Source: Candidatus Dormiibacterota bacterium
GTDB lineage: Bacteria; Chloroflexota; Dormibacteria; Aeolococcales; Aeolococcaceae
Reading direction: 5' to 3'
Assembly: GCA_003162415.1 (NCBI GenBank)
Contig: PMOL01000011.1
Span: forward strand, 257,415 to 321,414
Length of the DNA stretch: 64,000 nucleotides
The position numbers and the translations under genes are program-made. The notes under the pieces are model-generated. The model was not told the origin of the DNA and searched no databases. It saw only the letters and a list, made by a program, of their open reading frames with translations. Of this stretch, positions 16,110 through 27,997 are shown in pieces. Position 1 is the first letter of the stretch. Each line of letters begins with the position of its first letter.

Positions 16110-17315
16110 TCAACGCCGGGCGACCTCGCGGTCGCGCAGCGCGGCAACGCCGGGCAGCGTCCTCCCTTCGAGGAATTCGATCGTCGCACCGCCGCCGGTG
16201 CTGATAAAGCCGATCTTGTCAGCAACGCCGGCGTCCTGGACGGCGGCCGCGAGATCACCCCCGCCGATCACGGTCGTGGCTTTCGAGGCTGCGACGGCGC
16301 GTGCGACATCGCGTGTCCCGGTCGCGAAGGCAGGAATCTCGTAGATGCCGAGCGGGCCGTTCCAGATGATCGTCCCGGCGGTTGCGCAGTCTGCCGCGAT
16401 GCTCGCGACCGTGTCCGGTCCGGCGTCGACCACCATCCAGCCGTCGGGAATCGCTTTCCACGCAACGATCTGGGTTGGAGCATCGCCAGCAACCTGCTCG
16501 ACCACGACGCCGTCGACCGGAAGGCGCAGATCGGCGCGCCGTCCGGGAGCCGAGTCGAGGAGACGCCGCGCGGTCGGCACCTCATCCTCCTCGACGAGTG
16601 AGGTGCCCGTGCTCTCACCGAGCGCCCGGTAGAAGGTGCACGCCATCGCACCGCCCACCCAGAGCACGTCGACACGGTCGAGCAGATGGTCGAGCACACC
16701 GACCTTGGTCGAGATCTTCGATCCCCCGACGATCGCCACCACCGGCGTGCGCGGGTTGTCCAGGACTCTTCCGAGCATCTCGAGCTCGCGGGCCATCAGC
16801 TTGCCGGCGACGGCGGGAAGCAGGTGCGCGACGCCCTCGGTCGACGCGTGTGCACGGTGGGCGGTTCCGAAGGCGTCGTTGACATACACATCCCCGAACG
16901 CCGCAAGCTGCCTCGCGAACTCGGGGTCGTTGGCCTCCTCGCCAGGTTCGAAGCGAACGTTCTCGAGCATGCCGACGTCACCGTCACGCAGCGAATCGAC
17001 CATGCTCTGAGCGCTGTCGCCGACCACGTCGGAGGCGAGACGCACATCCGCACCGAGCAGGCTGCTCAGCCGTGCGGCGATGGGCCCGAGCCCGGCGCTG
17101 TCGTCGATCTTGCCCTTGGGGCGACCGAGGTGGGCGACCACGATCACCCGAGCGCCTCGAGACCGAAGCGCTTCGATGGTGGGGATGGCCTCCCGGATCC
17201 TGCGGTCGTCGCTGATCTCGCCATCACGCATCGGCACGTTGAGGTCCTCGCGCAGCAGGACCCGCTTGCCGTGCACATCGATGTCGTCGATGGTTGCCTT
17301 GGACAGAGCCGCCAT
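16110..17315 (-). CDS. pgk: phosphoglycerate kinase
   Basis: The protein (401 aa) has the expected two Rossmann-like domains. The N-terminal substrate part includes REDLNVPM and AHLGRPKGK; the C-terminal nucleotide part includes VGGSKISTKV and the end motif STGGGATIEFLEG. It makes ATP from 1,3-bisphosphoglycerate and ADP. The frame is open further upstream into gap, but ATG at 17315, 8 bases after the gap stop, gives the correct N-terminus. Confidence 0.96.
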   Translation of the reverse strand: MAALSKATIDDIDVHGKRVLLREDLNVPMRDGEISDDRRIREAIPTIEALRSRGARVIVVAHLGRPKGKIDDSAGLGPIAARLSSLLGADVRLASDVVGDSAQSMVDSLRDGDVGMLENVRFEPGEEANDPEFARQLAAFGDVYVNDAFGTAHRAHASTEGVAHLLPAVAGKLMARELEMLGRVLDNPRTPVVAIVGGSKISTKVGVLDHLLDRVDVLWVGGAMACTFYRALGESTGTSLVEEDEVPTARRLLDSAPGRRADLRLPVDGVVVEQVAGDAPTQIVAWKAIPDGWMVVDAGPDTVASIAADCATAGTIIWNGPLGIYEIPAFATGTRDVARAVAASKATTVIGGGDLAAAVQDAGVADKIGFISTGGGATIEFLEGRTLPGVAALRDREVARR

Positions 17316-17323
17316 CGCCCGCT

Positions 17324-19263
<1,940 letters not shown>

Positions 19264-19275
19264 CACGTCATGAGC

Positions 19276-19686
19276 TCAAAGGCGGGGATCCAGCACATCG
19301 ACATCGCGATGGGTCACGGTGACCGCGACGCCGTCAGCGCGCAACCGCTCCGCAAGCGCTTCCACGATGACCACCGACCGGTGCCGTCCGCCGGTGCAGC
19401 CAACTGCGAAGCTCAGATTGTCCCGGCCGCGTTCCGCGTAACGCCGCGACGACCAGGACACCAGGGAGTGCGTGTGATCGATGAGCTCGCGAGCAGCCTC
19501 ATCGGCGAGGACATAGTCACGAACCGCGGCGTCGAGCCCGGTGAACGAGCGCAGCTCGGGAACCCAGAACGGGTTGCGCACCATCCGTGCGTCCACCACC
19601 CATCCCGCATCGGCTGGGAGGCCGAATTTGAAACCGAACGACGTCACCGTCACCGCGACCTCCGGCGCCGATTTCTCCTCGGTCAC
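19276..19686 (-). CDS. stand-alone RapZ C-terminal domain protein
   Basis: The protein (136 aa) corresponds only to the C-terminal half of RapZ/YvcJ; the signature GCTGGRHRSVVI is near residues 92-103. The N-terminal P-loop ATPase domain (full RapZ is about 285 aa) is absent and is not found nearby. In E. coli the RapZ C-terminal domain binds glucosamine-6-phosphate and the GlmZ sRNA and so controls GlmS; in Gram-positives the role is unclear. The start is GTG at 19686, overlapping the uvrC stop as GTGA. A domain-only ligand sensor is inference. Confidence 0.85.
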   Translation of the reverse strand: MTEEKSAPEVAVTVTSFGFKFGLPADAGWVVDARMVRNPFWVPELRSFTGLDAAVRDYVLADEAARELIDHTHSLVSWSSRRYAERGRDNLSFAVGCTGGRHRSVVIVEALAERLRADGVAVTVTHRDVDVLDPRL

Positions 19687-21701
19687 AGGAGTTCCTTCAC
19701 GCGGAGCGCCACGGGTCGCGGCACCACGGTGGTCAGCTGCTCGAGCGGCGCATCGCGGATGGCGTCGATGCTGCCGAAGTGACGGAGCAGCGCCCGACGG
19801 CGAACCGGGCCAAGACCGGGCACGACGTCGAGCTTCGAACGCAGCGCCGCGCGTCCGCGGCGGCCGCGGTGATGAGTGATCGCAAATCGATGGGCCTCGT
19901 CGCGCACTCGCTGCACGAGGAACAGCGTCGGACTGTCCCGCTCGATGATGATCGGCCGGGCGCGGCCGGGCTTGTATAGCTCTTCGTTGCGCTTGGCGAG
20001 CCCGAACACCGGAACCCTGGTCAGCCCCGCTTCGCGCAGCGCTTTGACGGCAGCGCTCAACTGCCCCTTGCCACCGTCGATCAGGATGAGGTCGGGCATG
20101 ACCGAGAAGCTCAAGTCCGCGTCATCACCACCACGCGGTGCCCGTCGCGGCCGCTCGTTGGTGCCGTTGGCTCCCGCCGGGTCGAGCACCGGGACGTCCG
20201 CGTCCGGCCCATCGTCACGAGGGCCGAGCCGCCGGAAGCGGCGACGCAGGGTCTCCTCGATGGATGCGAAGTCGTTGGAACCCTCGACGGTCTTGATCCC
20301 GAAATGACGGTAGCTCGCGGGCGCCGGCCTTCCATCCTCGAAGACCACCATCGAGCCGACGGAGTTCGTCCCCATGGTGTTGCTGATGTCGTAGCACTCG
20401 ATCCGCCGCGGCGGCGCAGGGAGCTGCAGACGCGCTGCGAGATCATCGAGCAGCGCCTCGGTCTTGGCGGCGTCGTAATCGTCGACGATGCGCTGCTGCC
20501 GCAGCGCCACCAGGGCGGTCTCCGCGGCCTGCGCGATCAGACGCCGCGCGTCACCACGTTTGGGAACGTGCATCTCGACGGGACCGCCGCGCTGCTCGGC
20601 GAGGAACTCCTCGAAGACCTGGCGATCCTCGATGTCGTCGGACACGAGCAGACGGCGCGGAATCGAGGTCACATTGGCGTAGTACTGCGGAAGAAATGCA
20701 CCGAGGCACGCGGCGGCATCGAGCCCCGCGACGCCTTCGAGCTCGTGAGTCTCCATCCCCATCACGCGGCCCTGGCGGATGCTCAGCACCGCGGCCATGG
20801 CGCGCCCCGCCTCGACGGCAACCGCGATGCAGTCCTCGTCGGATCGGGCACCGCGCAACACCGTCTGGCGTTCGCTGATGCGCTCGATCGCACGCAGCCG
20901 GTCGCGGAAGCGTGCGGCCAGCTCGTAATCGCGATTGTCGGCGGCGGCATCCATCTGGTCGCGCAGCTCATCGTGCAGGGTGTCCGACCTGCCCTCCATG
21001 AACTCCTGGACCTGCTCGAGGATCTCCGCATATTCCGGGCCGTCGATCTTCCCCTCGCACGGTCCCGAGCATCGTTTGATGTGGTAGTCGAGACACACGT
21101 GTCCGCGCCGGAAGATCTCGTCGCTGCAGGTGCGGAATGGAAAGATGGTCCGCAATGACCGGACGGTGGTCCGCAGCGACTGGGCGCTAGTGTACGGCCC
21201 GAAGTAGCGGGCGCCGTCGCGGATCACCTTGCGCGTGTAATACGGCCGGGGGAACTCGGTCGCGCCCTCGGCGCTCTTGCCTCGAGGTTTGCGGACCTCC
21301 TCACGCGCCGTGCCGGGAGCGACCGCGTCGTGCACGCCGGGGCGCGGAATCTTGAGGTACAGGTAGCTCTTGTCGTCCTTGAGGCGCACATTGAAACGGG
21401 GGCGGTGCTGCTTGATGAGCGTGTTCTCGAGGACCAGCGCCTCGTGCTCGCTCTGACATGCGATCACCTCGAAATCGAAGACGCTCGAGATCAGCTGATG
21501 GGTGCGTGGCTGGAGCGCATCGATGCCCGAGAACCACGAGCGCAACCGGTTGCGCACGTTCGAAGCCTTGCCCACGTAGATGACCCGCGCATCCAGGCCG
21601 CGCATGACGTAGACGCCCGGACCGTCCGGCGAGGCGCGAAGGCGTGCTCGAAGCTGCGCCTTGTCATCGAGGAGGCGCTCTGACCGCCGCGGGGCCGCCA
21701 T
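19683..21701 (-). CDS. uvrC: excinuclease ABC subunit C
   Basis: The protein (672 aa) is slightly long for UvrC. The GIY-YIG nuclease is at the N-terminus (GVYVMRG...VIYVGKAS, about residues 23-43), the UVR motif that contacts UvrB is near 210-245, the RNase-H-like second nuclease domain is in the middle (ECYDISNTMGTNSVGSMV), and a C-terminal helix-hairpin-helix contains VPGLGPVRRRALLRHF. It makes the 3' and 5' cuts in nucleotide excision repair. I use ATG at 21701, 26 bases after the ligA stop, with GTG 21710 possible. An acidic insert of about 40 residues before the DLILIDGGKGQL region accounts for the extra length. Confidence 0.95.
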   Translation of the reverse strand: MAAPRRSERLLDDKAQLRARLRASPDGPGVYVMRGLDARVIYVGKASNVRNRLRSWFSGIDALQPRTHQLISSVFDFEVIACQSEHEALVLENTLIKQHRPRFNVRLKDDKSYLYLKIPRPGVHDAVAPGTAREEVRKPRGKSAEGATEFPRPYYTRKVIRDGARYFGPYTSAQSLRTTVRSLRTIFPFRTCSDEIFRRGHVCLDYHIKRCSGPCEGKIDGPEYAEILEQVQEFMEGRSDTLHDELRDQMDAAADNRDYELAARFRDRLRAIERISERQTVLRGARSDEDCIAVAVEAGRAMAAVLSIRQGRVMGMETHELEGVAGLDAAACLGAFLPQYYANVTSIPRRLLVSDDIEDRQVFEEFLAEQRGGPVEMHVPKRGDARRLIAQAAETALVALRQQRIVDDYDAAKTEALLDDLAARLQLPAPPRRIECYDISNTMGTNSVGSMVVFEDGRPAPASYRHFGIKTVEGSNDFASIEETLRRRFRRLGPRDDGPDADVPVLDPAGANGTNERPRRAPRGGDDADLSFSVMPDLILIDGGKGQLSAAVKALREAGLTRVPVFGLAKRNEELYKPGRARPIIIERDSPTLFLVQRVRDEAHRFAITHHRGRRGRAALRSKLDVVPGLGPVRRRALLRHFGSIDAIRDAPLEQLTTVVPRPVALRVKELL

Positions 21702-21727
21702 CGTGGTCACCGCTTCAGTATCGCTGC

Positions 21728-23767
<2,040 letters not shown>

Positions 23768-25990
23768 TCACGGGTCAGTGATCGGCCAAAGCGTCGCGTC
23801 GGCAACCGCGAAGATCTTGACGCCATGGTCGTCGAACTTGATAACCAGCTCCTCGCCACCCCTGGTCATCGTGCTCTTGAGCACCGTCCCTTCACCATAC
23901 CGCTGGTGACCGATGCGCATGCCCTCGCTGAAACGCTGCGGGGCAAGCTCGACGGGGTTCGGCCTCGTCGCATAGCCGACGATGGCGCGCCGAACCGTTC
24001 CTGACGCACGGATATCGCCCAGCGACGGCGCGCCGGGTCGCAGCTGGACCTCAAGCATCTCCCCGGGGATCTCGCCGAGGAATCGCGACGCTTCAGCAAG
24101 CTGCGGCGTCCCATAGGTGTGCCGCCGGAACGCGTGGAGCAGATAGAGCCGGCGGCGTGCACGGGTGATGCCCACGTAGGTGAGCCGGCGCTCCTCGTCA
24201 ATGCCGGCATCGCCTTCCTCGAGCGCACGCGAATGAGGAAGGAGCCCCTCCTCCATGCCAGCGATGAACACCACGCCGAATTCGAGCCCCTTGACCTGGT
24301 GAAGCGTGATCAGCGTGACCCCCTGCACCTCGTCGCGCATGCTGTCGACGTCGCTGACCAGCGCGACGTTCTCGAGGAACTGCACGAGTCCGTCGGGTGG
24401 CGGGACATCCGAGTACTCGCCGGCGAGCCCGGCCAGTTCGAGGACGTTGGCCCACCGCTCCACGCCTTCCTGCGTGCCGTCCTGGAGCATCTCGCGGTAC
24501 CCGGTCTCGTCGAGTACCCGCTCGAGGAGCACCGGCAGCGGGACCCGCTGCGCATCTGAACTGAGGCGCTCCATGAGATTCGCGAAGCTCCGCAGCGCCG
24601 CCATCGCCGCGGGTCCGAGCGCCTGATCGCCCTCGTCGAGTCGCTGCGCTGCTTCGAGCGGCGCCAGGCCCTTCTTGCGCGCGAGCTTCTCGAGCTCCGC
24701 AACGCTGCGATCACCGATCTTGCGGCGCGGGGTGTTGACGACGCGTGCAAACGAGACGGCGTCGCGAGGGTTGACGCACAGGCGCAGGTACGCGAGCACG
24801 TCCTTGACCTCTTTCCGGTCGTAGAAACGCAGACCGCCAACCAGCTGGTACGGGATACCGCGCCGGAGGAACACCTCTTCAAAGGCGCGCGACTGGGCGT
24901 TGGTTCGATAGAGCACCGCGCATTCGGCGAGCGTCACCCCCTCGCGGCCGATGAGGTTCTCGATCTCCGAGCCGACGGCGAGCGCTTCCTCGCGCTCGTC
25001 GTAGACCGAGATGAGACGAACCGGTTCACCGATGCTCTGCTCGGTCCAGAGCTTCTTCTCTGCGCGCTGGCTGTTGTTGCGGATCACCGCATGGGCGATG
25101 TCGAGAATCGGTTGTGTGGAGCGGTAATTCTGCTCGAGGATGACCTTGCGCGCATCGGGAAAATCATGTTCGAACGACAGAATATTGCGCACATCTGCGC
25201 CCCGGAAGCCGTAGACGGCCTGATCGTCATCGCCGACCACCGTCACGTTGCGATGTTTCGCGCCGAGGACCTTCACCAGCTCGTACTGAGCCTTGTTCGT
25301 GTCCTGGTACTCGTCGACGAACAGATGCAGGAAGCGATCCTGGTAGTACTCGCGCACCGAGTCGGCCTCACGAAACAGCGTGACCGCCCGGAGCAGCAGG
25401 TCGTCGAAGTCCAGCGCTGCAGCGGCGTCGAGCTCGCGCTCATATGCCCAGTAGATGCGCGCGATCTGCTCGTCCATGGTGTTCGGGGTCACCCGAGCCT
25501 GGAAATCGCGCGCGTCGAGCAGCTCATTCTTCGCGGCGCTGATCGCGTGCGCCGCGCGGCTCGGTGTCAGGCGTTTCTCGTCGATGCCCTCGGCGCGGAT
25601 CGCATTGCGGATGGCCGAGAGGCGATCGGCCTCGTTGTAGATGGTGTAGCCGGGGGGAATCCCGATCGCCTCGCCCTCTCGACGCAGGAGCCGAGCACCT
25701 AGTGAGTGGAACGTGCCGAGCCACATCCCACGGATGCTATCGCCGATCAACTGCTCCACCCGAGCACGCATCTCGCGCGCCGCCTTGTTGGTGAAGGTGA
25801 CCGCGCAGATCTCGTCGGGGCGCACGCGGCGGGTCGCGATCACGTAGGCGATCCGATGAGTGAGCACGCGGGTCTTCCCGCTGCCGGCGCCGGCAAAGAT
25901 GAGCAGGGGTCCGTCGGGGGCCTCGACAGCCTCGCGCTGGGGCGGATTCAGCCCCTCCAGCAGGGCGGTCGCCCCGATCGTCGCGCTCAG
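23768..25990 (-). CDS. pcrA: UvrD/PcrA-type superfamily I DNA helicase, probable CTG start
   Basis: The protein (740 aa) has the SF1A helicase motifs in order: Q motif LNPPQREAV, Walker A GAGSGKT (residues 34-40), DEYQDTN, VVGDDDQAVYGFRGA, QNYRS, LITLHQVKGLEF and VGITRARRRLY. A C-terminal Tudor-like tail (RIGHQRYGEGTV) is like PcrA's RNA-polymerase contact region. No ATG, GTG or TTG exists in frame between the nitrilase stop and the Q motif. The CTG at 25990 overlaps that stop as CTGA, mirroring the GTGA junctions elsewhere, and is the most likely start. The gene precedes ligA by 6 bases. Confidence 0.93.
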   Translation of the reverse strand: MSATIGATALLEGLNPPQREAVEAPDGPLLIFAGAGSGKTRVLTHRIAYVIATRRVRPDEICAVTFTNKAAREMRARVEQLIGDSIRGMWLGTFHSLGARLLRREGEAIGIPPGYTIYNEADRLSAIRNAIRAEGIDEKRLTPSRAAHAISAAKNELLDARDFQARVTPNTMDEQIARIYWAYERELDAAAALDFDDLLLRAVTLFREADSVREYYQDRFLHLFVDEYQDTNKAQYELVKVLGAKHRNVTVVGDDDQAVYGFRGADVRNILSFEHDFPDARKVILEQNYRSTQPILDIAHAVIRNNSQRAEKKLWTEQSIGEPVRLISVYDEREEALAVGSEIENLIGREGVTLAECAVLYRTNAQSRAFEEVFLRRGIPYQLVGGLRFYDRKEVKDVLAYLRLCVNPRDAVSFARVVNTPRRKIGDRSVAELEKLARKKGLAPLEAAQRLDEGDQALGPAAMAALRSFANLMERLSSDAQRVPLPVLLERVLDETGYREMLQDGTQEGVERWANVLELAGLAGEYSDVPPPDGLVQFLENVALVSDVDSMRDEVQGVTLITLHQVKGLEFGVVFIAGMEEGLLPHSRALEEGDAGIDEERRLTYVGITRARRRLYLLHAFRRHTYGTPQLAEASRFLGEIPGEMLEVQLRPGAPSLGDIRASGTVRRAIVGYATRPNPVELAPQRFSEGMRIGHQRYGEGTVLKSTMTRGGEELVIKFDDHGVKIFAVADATLWPITDP

Positions 25991-26862
25991 GCGTGCGCCC
26001 CGGTCGCGGGCGCCGCACGCCCCGCCGCTGCGTGATACGCATCGGGCCGGCGGTCGGTGTGCAGATGGTTGCGCGGGGTGCGCCGTCTCGCCTGTTCGAC
26101 GGAATCGAGATCGACGTCGGCGACGAGCAATTCCTCCCCATCCTTGCTCGCCGGGCCGGACACCGGCCAGCCATCGGCGCCGACGATGATCGACGCGCCG
26201 ATGAACGTGACCCCTCGCTCGACACCGACGCGATCCGCGCAGGCCATGACCACGCCGTTCTGGGCAGCCGTGGCCATCGCGACATAGTCGCCCTGGCAGT
26301 ACCCGCGATCGTCCCAGACGGTGCGCTTGAAGGACGCCACCCAGTTGGTCGGCACCGCGATGATCTCGGCGCCGGCGAGCGCCAGCGCCCGCGCGGGCTC
26401 GGGGAACCAGAGGTCGAAGCAGATGATCATGCCGACCCGCCCGAAGGGGAGGTCGACGATTGGGAGTTCGTCGCCCGGCTGGAACCAGGACTGCTCGTCG
26501 TAGTACAGGTGCAGCTTGCGATACGTCGCCATGCGACCCGACGCGCCGATCAGGACCGAGCTGTTGTGCCTGCAGTCGCCGTCGCGCTCGTTGATGCCGG
26601 CGACGATATGACATCCGTGCATCTCGCACACCTCGCGAAGCGCCCGGACGGTTGGCCCGTCGTCGGGGTCCTCGGCAGCGCGCTGGGCTTCGCCTTCATC
26701 GCCGAACACGTACCCGCTCGACGCCAGCTCGGGAAGGACGATCAGGTTCGCACCCTTGTCGGCTGCCGCCGATGCCCAGAGCACGGCCTGTGAAAGGTTG
26801 TGTGAGAGGTCACCGACGTGCGGCTCGTACTGGGCGACGGCGATGCGAACGGGACGGCTCAT
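25987..26862 (-). CDS. carbon-nitrogen hydrolase (nitrilase superfamily; N-carbamoylputrescine amidase-like)
   Basis: The protein (291 aa) has the full Glu-Lys-Cys triad: Glu45 in LPELASSG, Lys116 in YRKLHLYY and Cys148 in IICFDLWFPE. The family hydrolyses amides and nitriles; the layout is close to N-carbamoylputrescine amidase and beta-ureidopropionase types, but the substrate is not fixed by sequence. It starts at ATG 26862, only 4 bases after the alr stop, yet a TACCGT hexamer stands 6 bases before it inside the alr end, so it may have its own leaderless promoter. The stop overlaps the pcrA start. Confidence 0.88.
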   Translation of the reverse strand: MSRPVRIAVAQYEPHVGDLSHNLSQAVLWASAAADKGANLIVLPELASSGYVFGDEGEAQRAAEDPDDGPTVRALREVCEMHGCHIVAGINERDGDCRHNSSVLIGASGRMATYRKLHLYYDEQSWFQPGDELPIVDLPFGRVGMIICFDLWFPEPARALALAGAEIIAVPTNWVASFKRTVWDDRGYCQGDYVAMATAAQNGVVMACADRVGVERGVTFIGASIIVGADGWPVSGPASKDGEELLVADVDLDSVEQARRRTPRNHLHTDRRPDAYHAAAGRAAPATGAHA

Positions 26863-26866
26863 ACGC

Positions 26867-27997
26867 TCACGGTAGCGCAGCAGACGGGACCCCAGGATGA
26901 CGGGGGATGCCCTCCGAGATACCGCACAAAATCTCGTGCGGCAGGGTGCCGGTCAGCTCGCCGACCTCGTCCGCGCCGATGCGAATGCCGCCGTGTTCGC
27001 CGATGAACATCGCGGTGTCCCCCGCCGTGACGCCGTCGACGTCCGAGACGTCGACGCCGACCTGGTCCATGCTCACAATTCCGACGACGGGGCAGCGCCG
27101 CCCGCGAATCGCCACGTGTCCGCGGTTCGAGAGCGCACGTGGCAGACCCTGCCCGTAGCCGAGGGTTGCGGTGGCGATGAACCGGGCCGTCTCGGCACGC
27201 CACGTGCGCCCATAGCCGACACTCTCGCCGCGGGCGACGGGTCGCACCTGGGCCACCCGGCAGAAGACGCTCATGGCCGGCCGGAGTGACGCGGGGCCGG
27301 GCACCGGCGGGTAGCCGTAGTAGGCGATGCCCGCACGCACCAGGTCGTGGTGCATGGCGGGATGCGCGAGGATCGCGGCACTGCCCGAGGTGTGCAGCAG
27401 TGCGTCGGGCGCGACCGGTCGAAGTGCCTCGACTGCCTCGAGGAAGCGGGCGTGCTGGGTGACCGTGAAGCCCACGTCCTCGGCGGCATCGGCGAAATGG
27501 GTGAAGATGCCGGCCACCTCGACGCGATCCCCTGCGTCGCGCACAGCATCCGCCAGCGACTCCACCGCCTCGGGAAGTTCGCCGAGCCGGTGCAGCCCGG
27601 TGTCGATCTTGAGGTGCACTCGCGGCCTGCGACCGGCCGCGGCCGCCGCCACCGCGCGCAGCCCGTCGGTATCGAGCACGCTCACGTCAACACCCGCCGC
27701 GATGAGGTCATCGAGCGTTGCGGGCGGGCTCCAGCCCACCACGAGCATGCGCGCGTCGAACCCCGAGGCTCGCAGGCTGAGCGCCTCCTGCGGCGTGTAC
27801 ACCCCAAGCCAGGTTGCACCGCCCTCGAGCGCCGCCCGGGCGGCGATGCCGATGCCGTGCCCATAGCCGTTCGACTTCACCATCACCATCACCGACGCCG
27901 GCCGAACCAGCGTCGCGATCACCTCGGCGTTCCGCCTCAGGGCGGCGACGTCGATCTCCACCCAGCGGAGTTCGCCGTCCGGGTCTCCCGTGCTCAC
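26867..27997 (-). CDS. alr: alanine racemase
   Basis: The protein (376 aa) is standard length. PLP-Lys41 is in VKSNGYGHG, and the TIM-barrel domain contains HLKIDTGLHRLG and the Arg of the PLP pocket. The C-terminal beta domain holds the second catalytic Tyr in SVGYGRTWRA near residue 260 and ends GTLPHEILCGIS. It makes D-alanine for peptidoglycan. The start is GTG at 27997, overlapping the asnB-fusion stop as GTGA. In actinobacteria alr sits beside tsaE-tsaB-rimI-tsaD; here it lies on the far side of groESL. Confidence 0.95.
   Translation of the reverse strand: MSTGDPDGELRWVEIDVAALRRNAEVIATLVRPASVMVMVKSNGYGHGIGIAARAALEGGATWLGVYTPQEALSLRASGFDARMLVVGWSPPATLDDLIAAGVDVSVLDTDGLRAVAAAAAGRRPRVHLKIDTGLHRLGELPEAVESLADAVRDAGDRVEVAGIFTHFADAAEDVGFTVTQHARFLEAVEALRPVAPDALLHTSGSAAILAHPAMHHDLVRAGIAYYGYPPVPGPASLRPAMSVFCRVAQVRPVARGESVGYGRTWRAETARFIATATLGYGQGLPRALSNRGHVAIRGRRCPVVGIVSMDQVGVDVSDVDGVTAGDTAMFIGEHGGIRIGADEVGELTGTLPHEILCGISEGIPRHPGVPSAALP
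26869..26874 (-). promoter_or_regulatory. -10 element TACCGT inside the alr 3' end, for the nitrilase gene
   Basis: TACCGT on the minus strand is 6 bases before the nitrilase ATG and lies within the last codons of alr. It could give a leaderless internal transcript. Confidence 0.35.
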
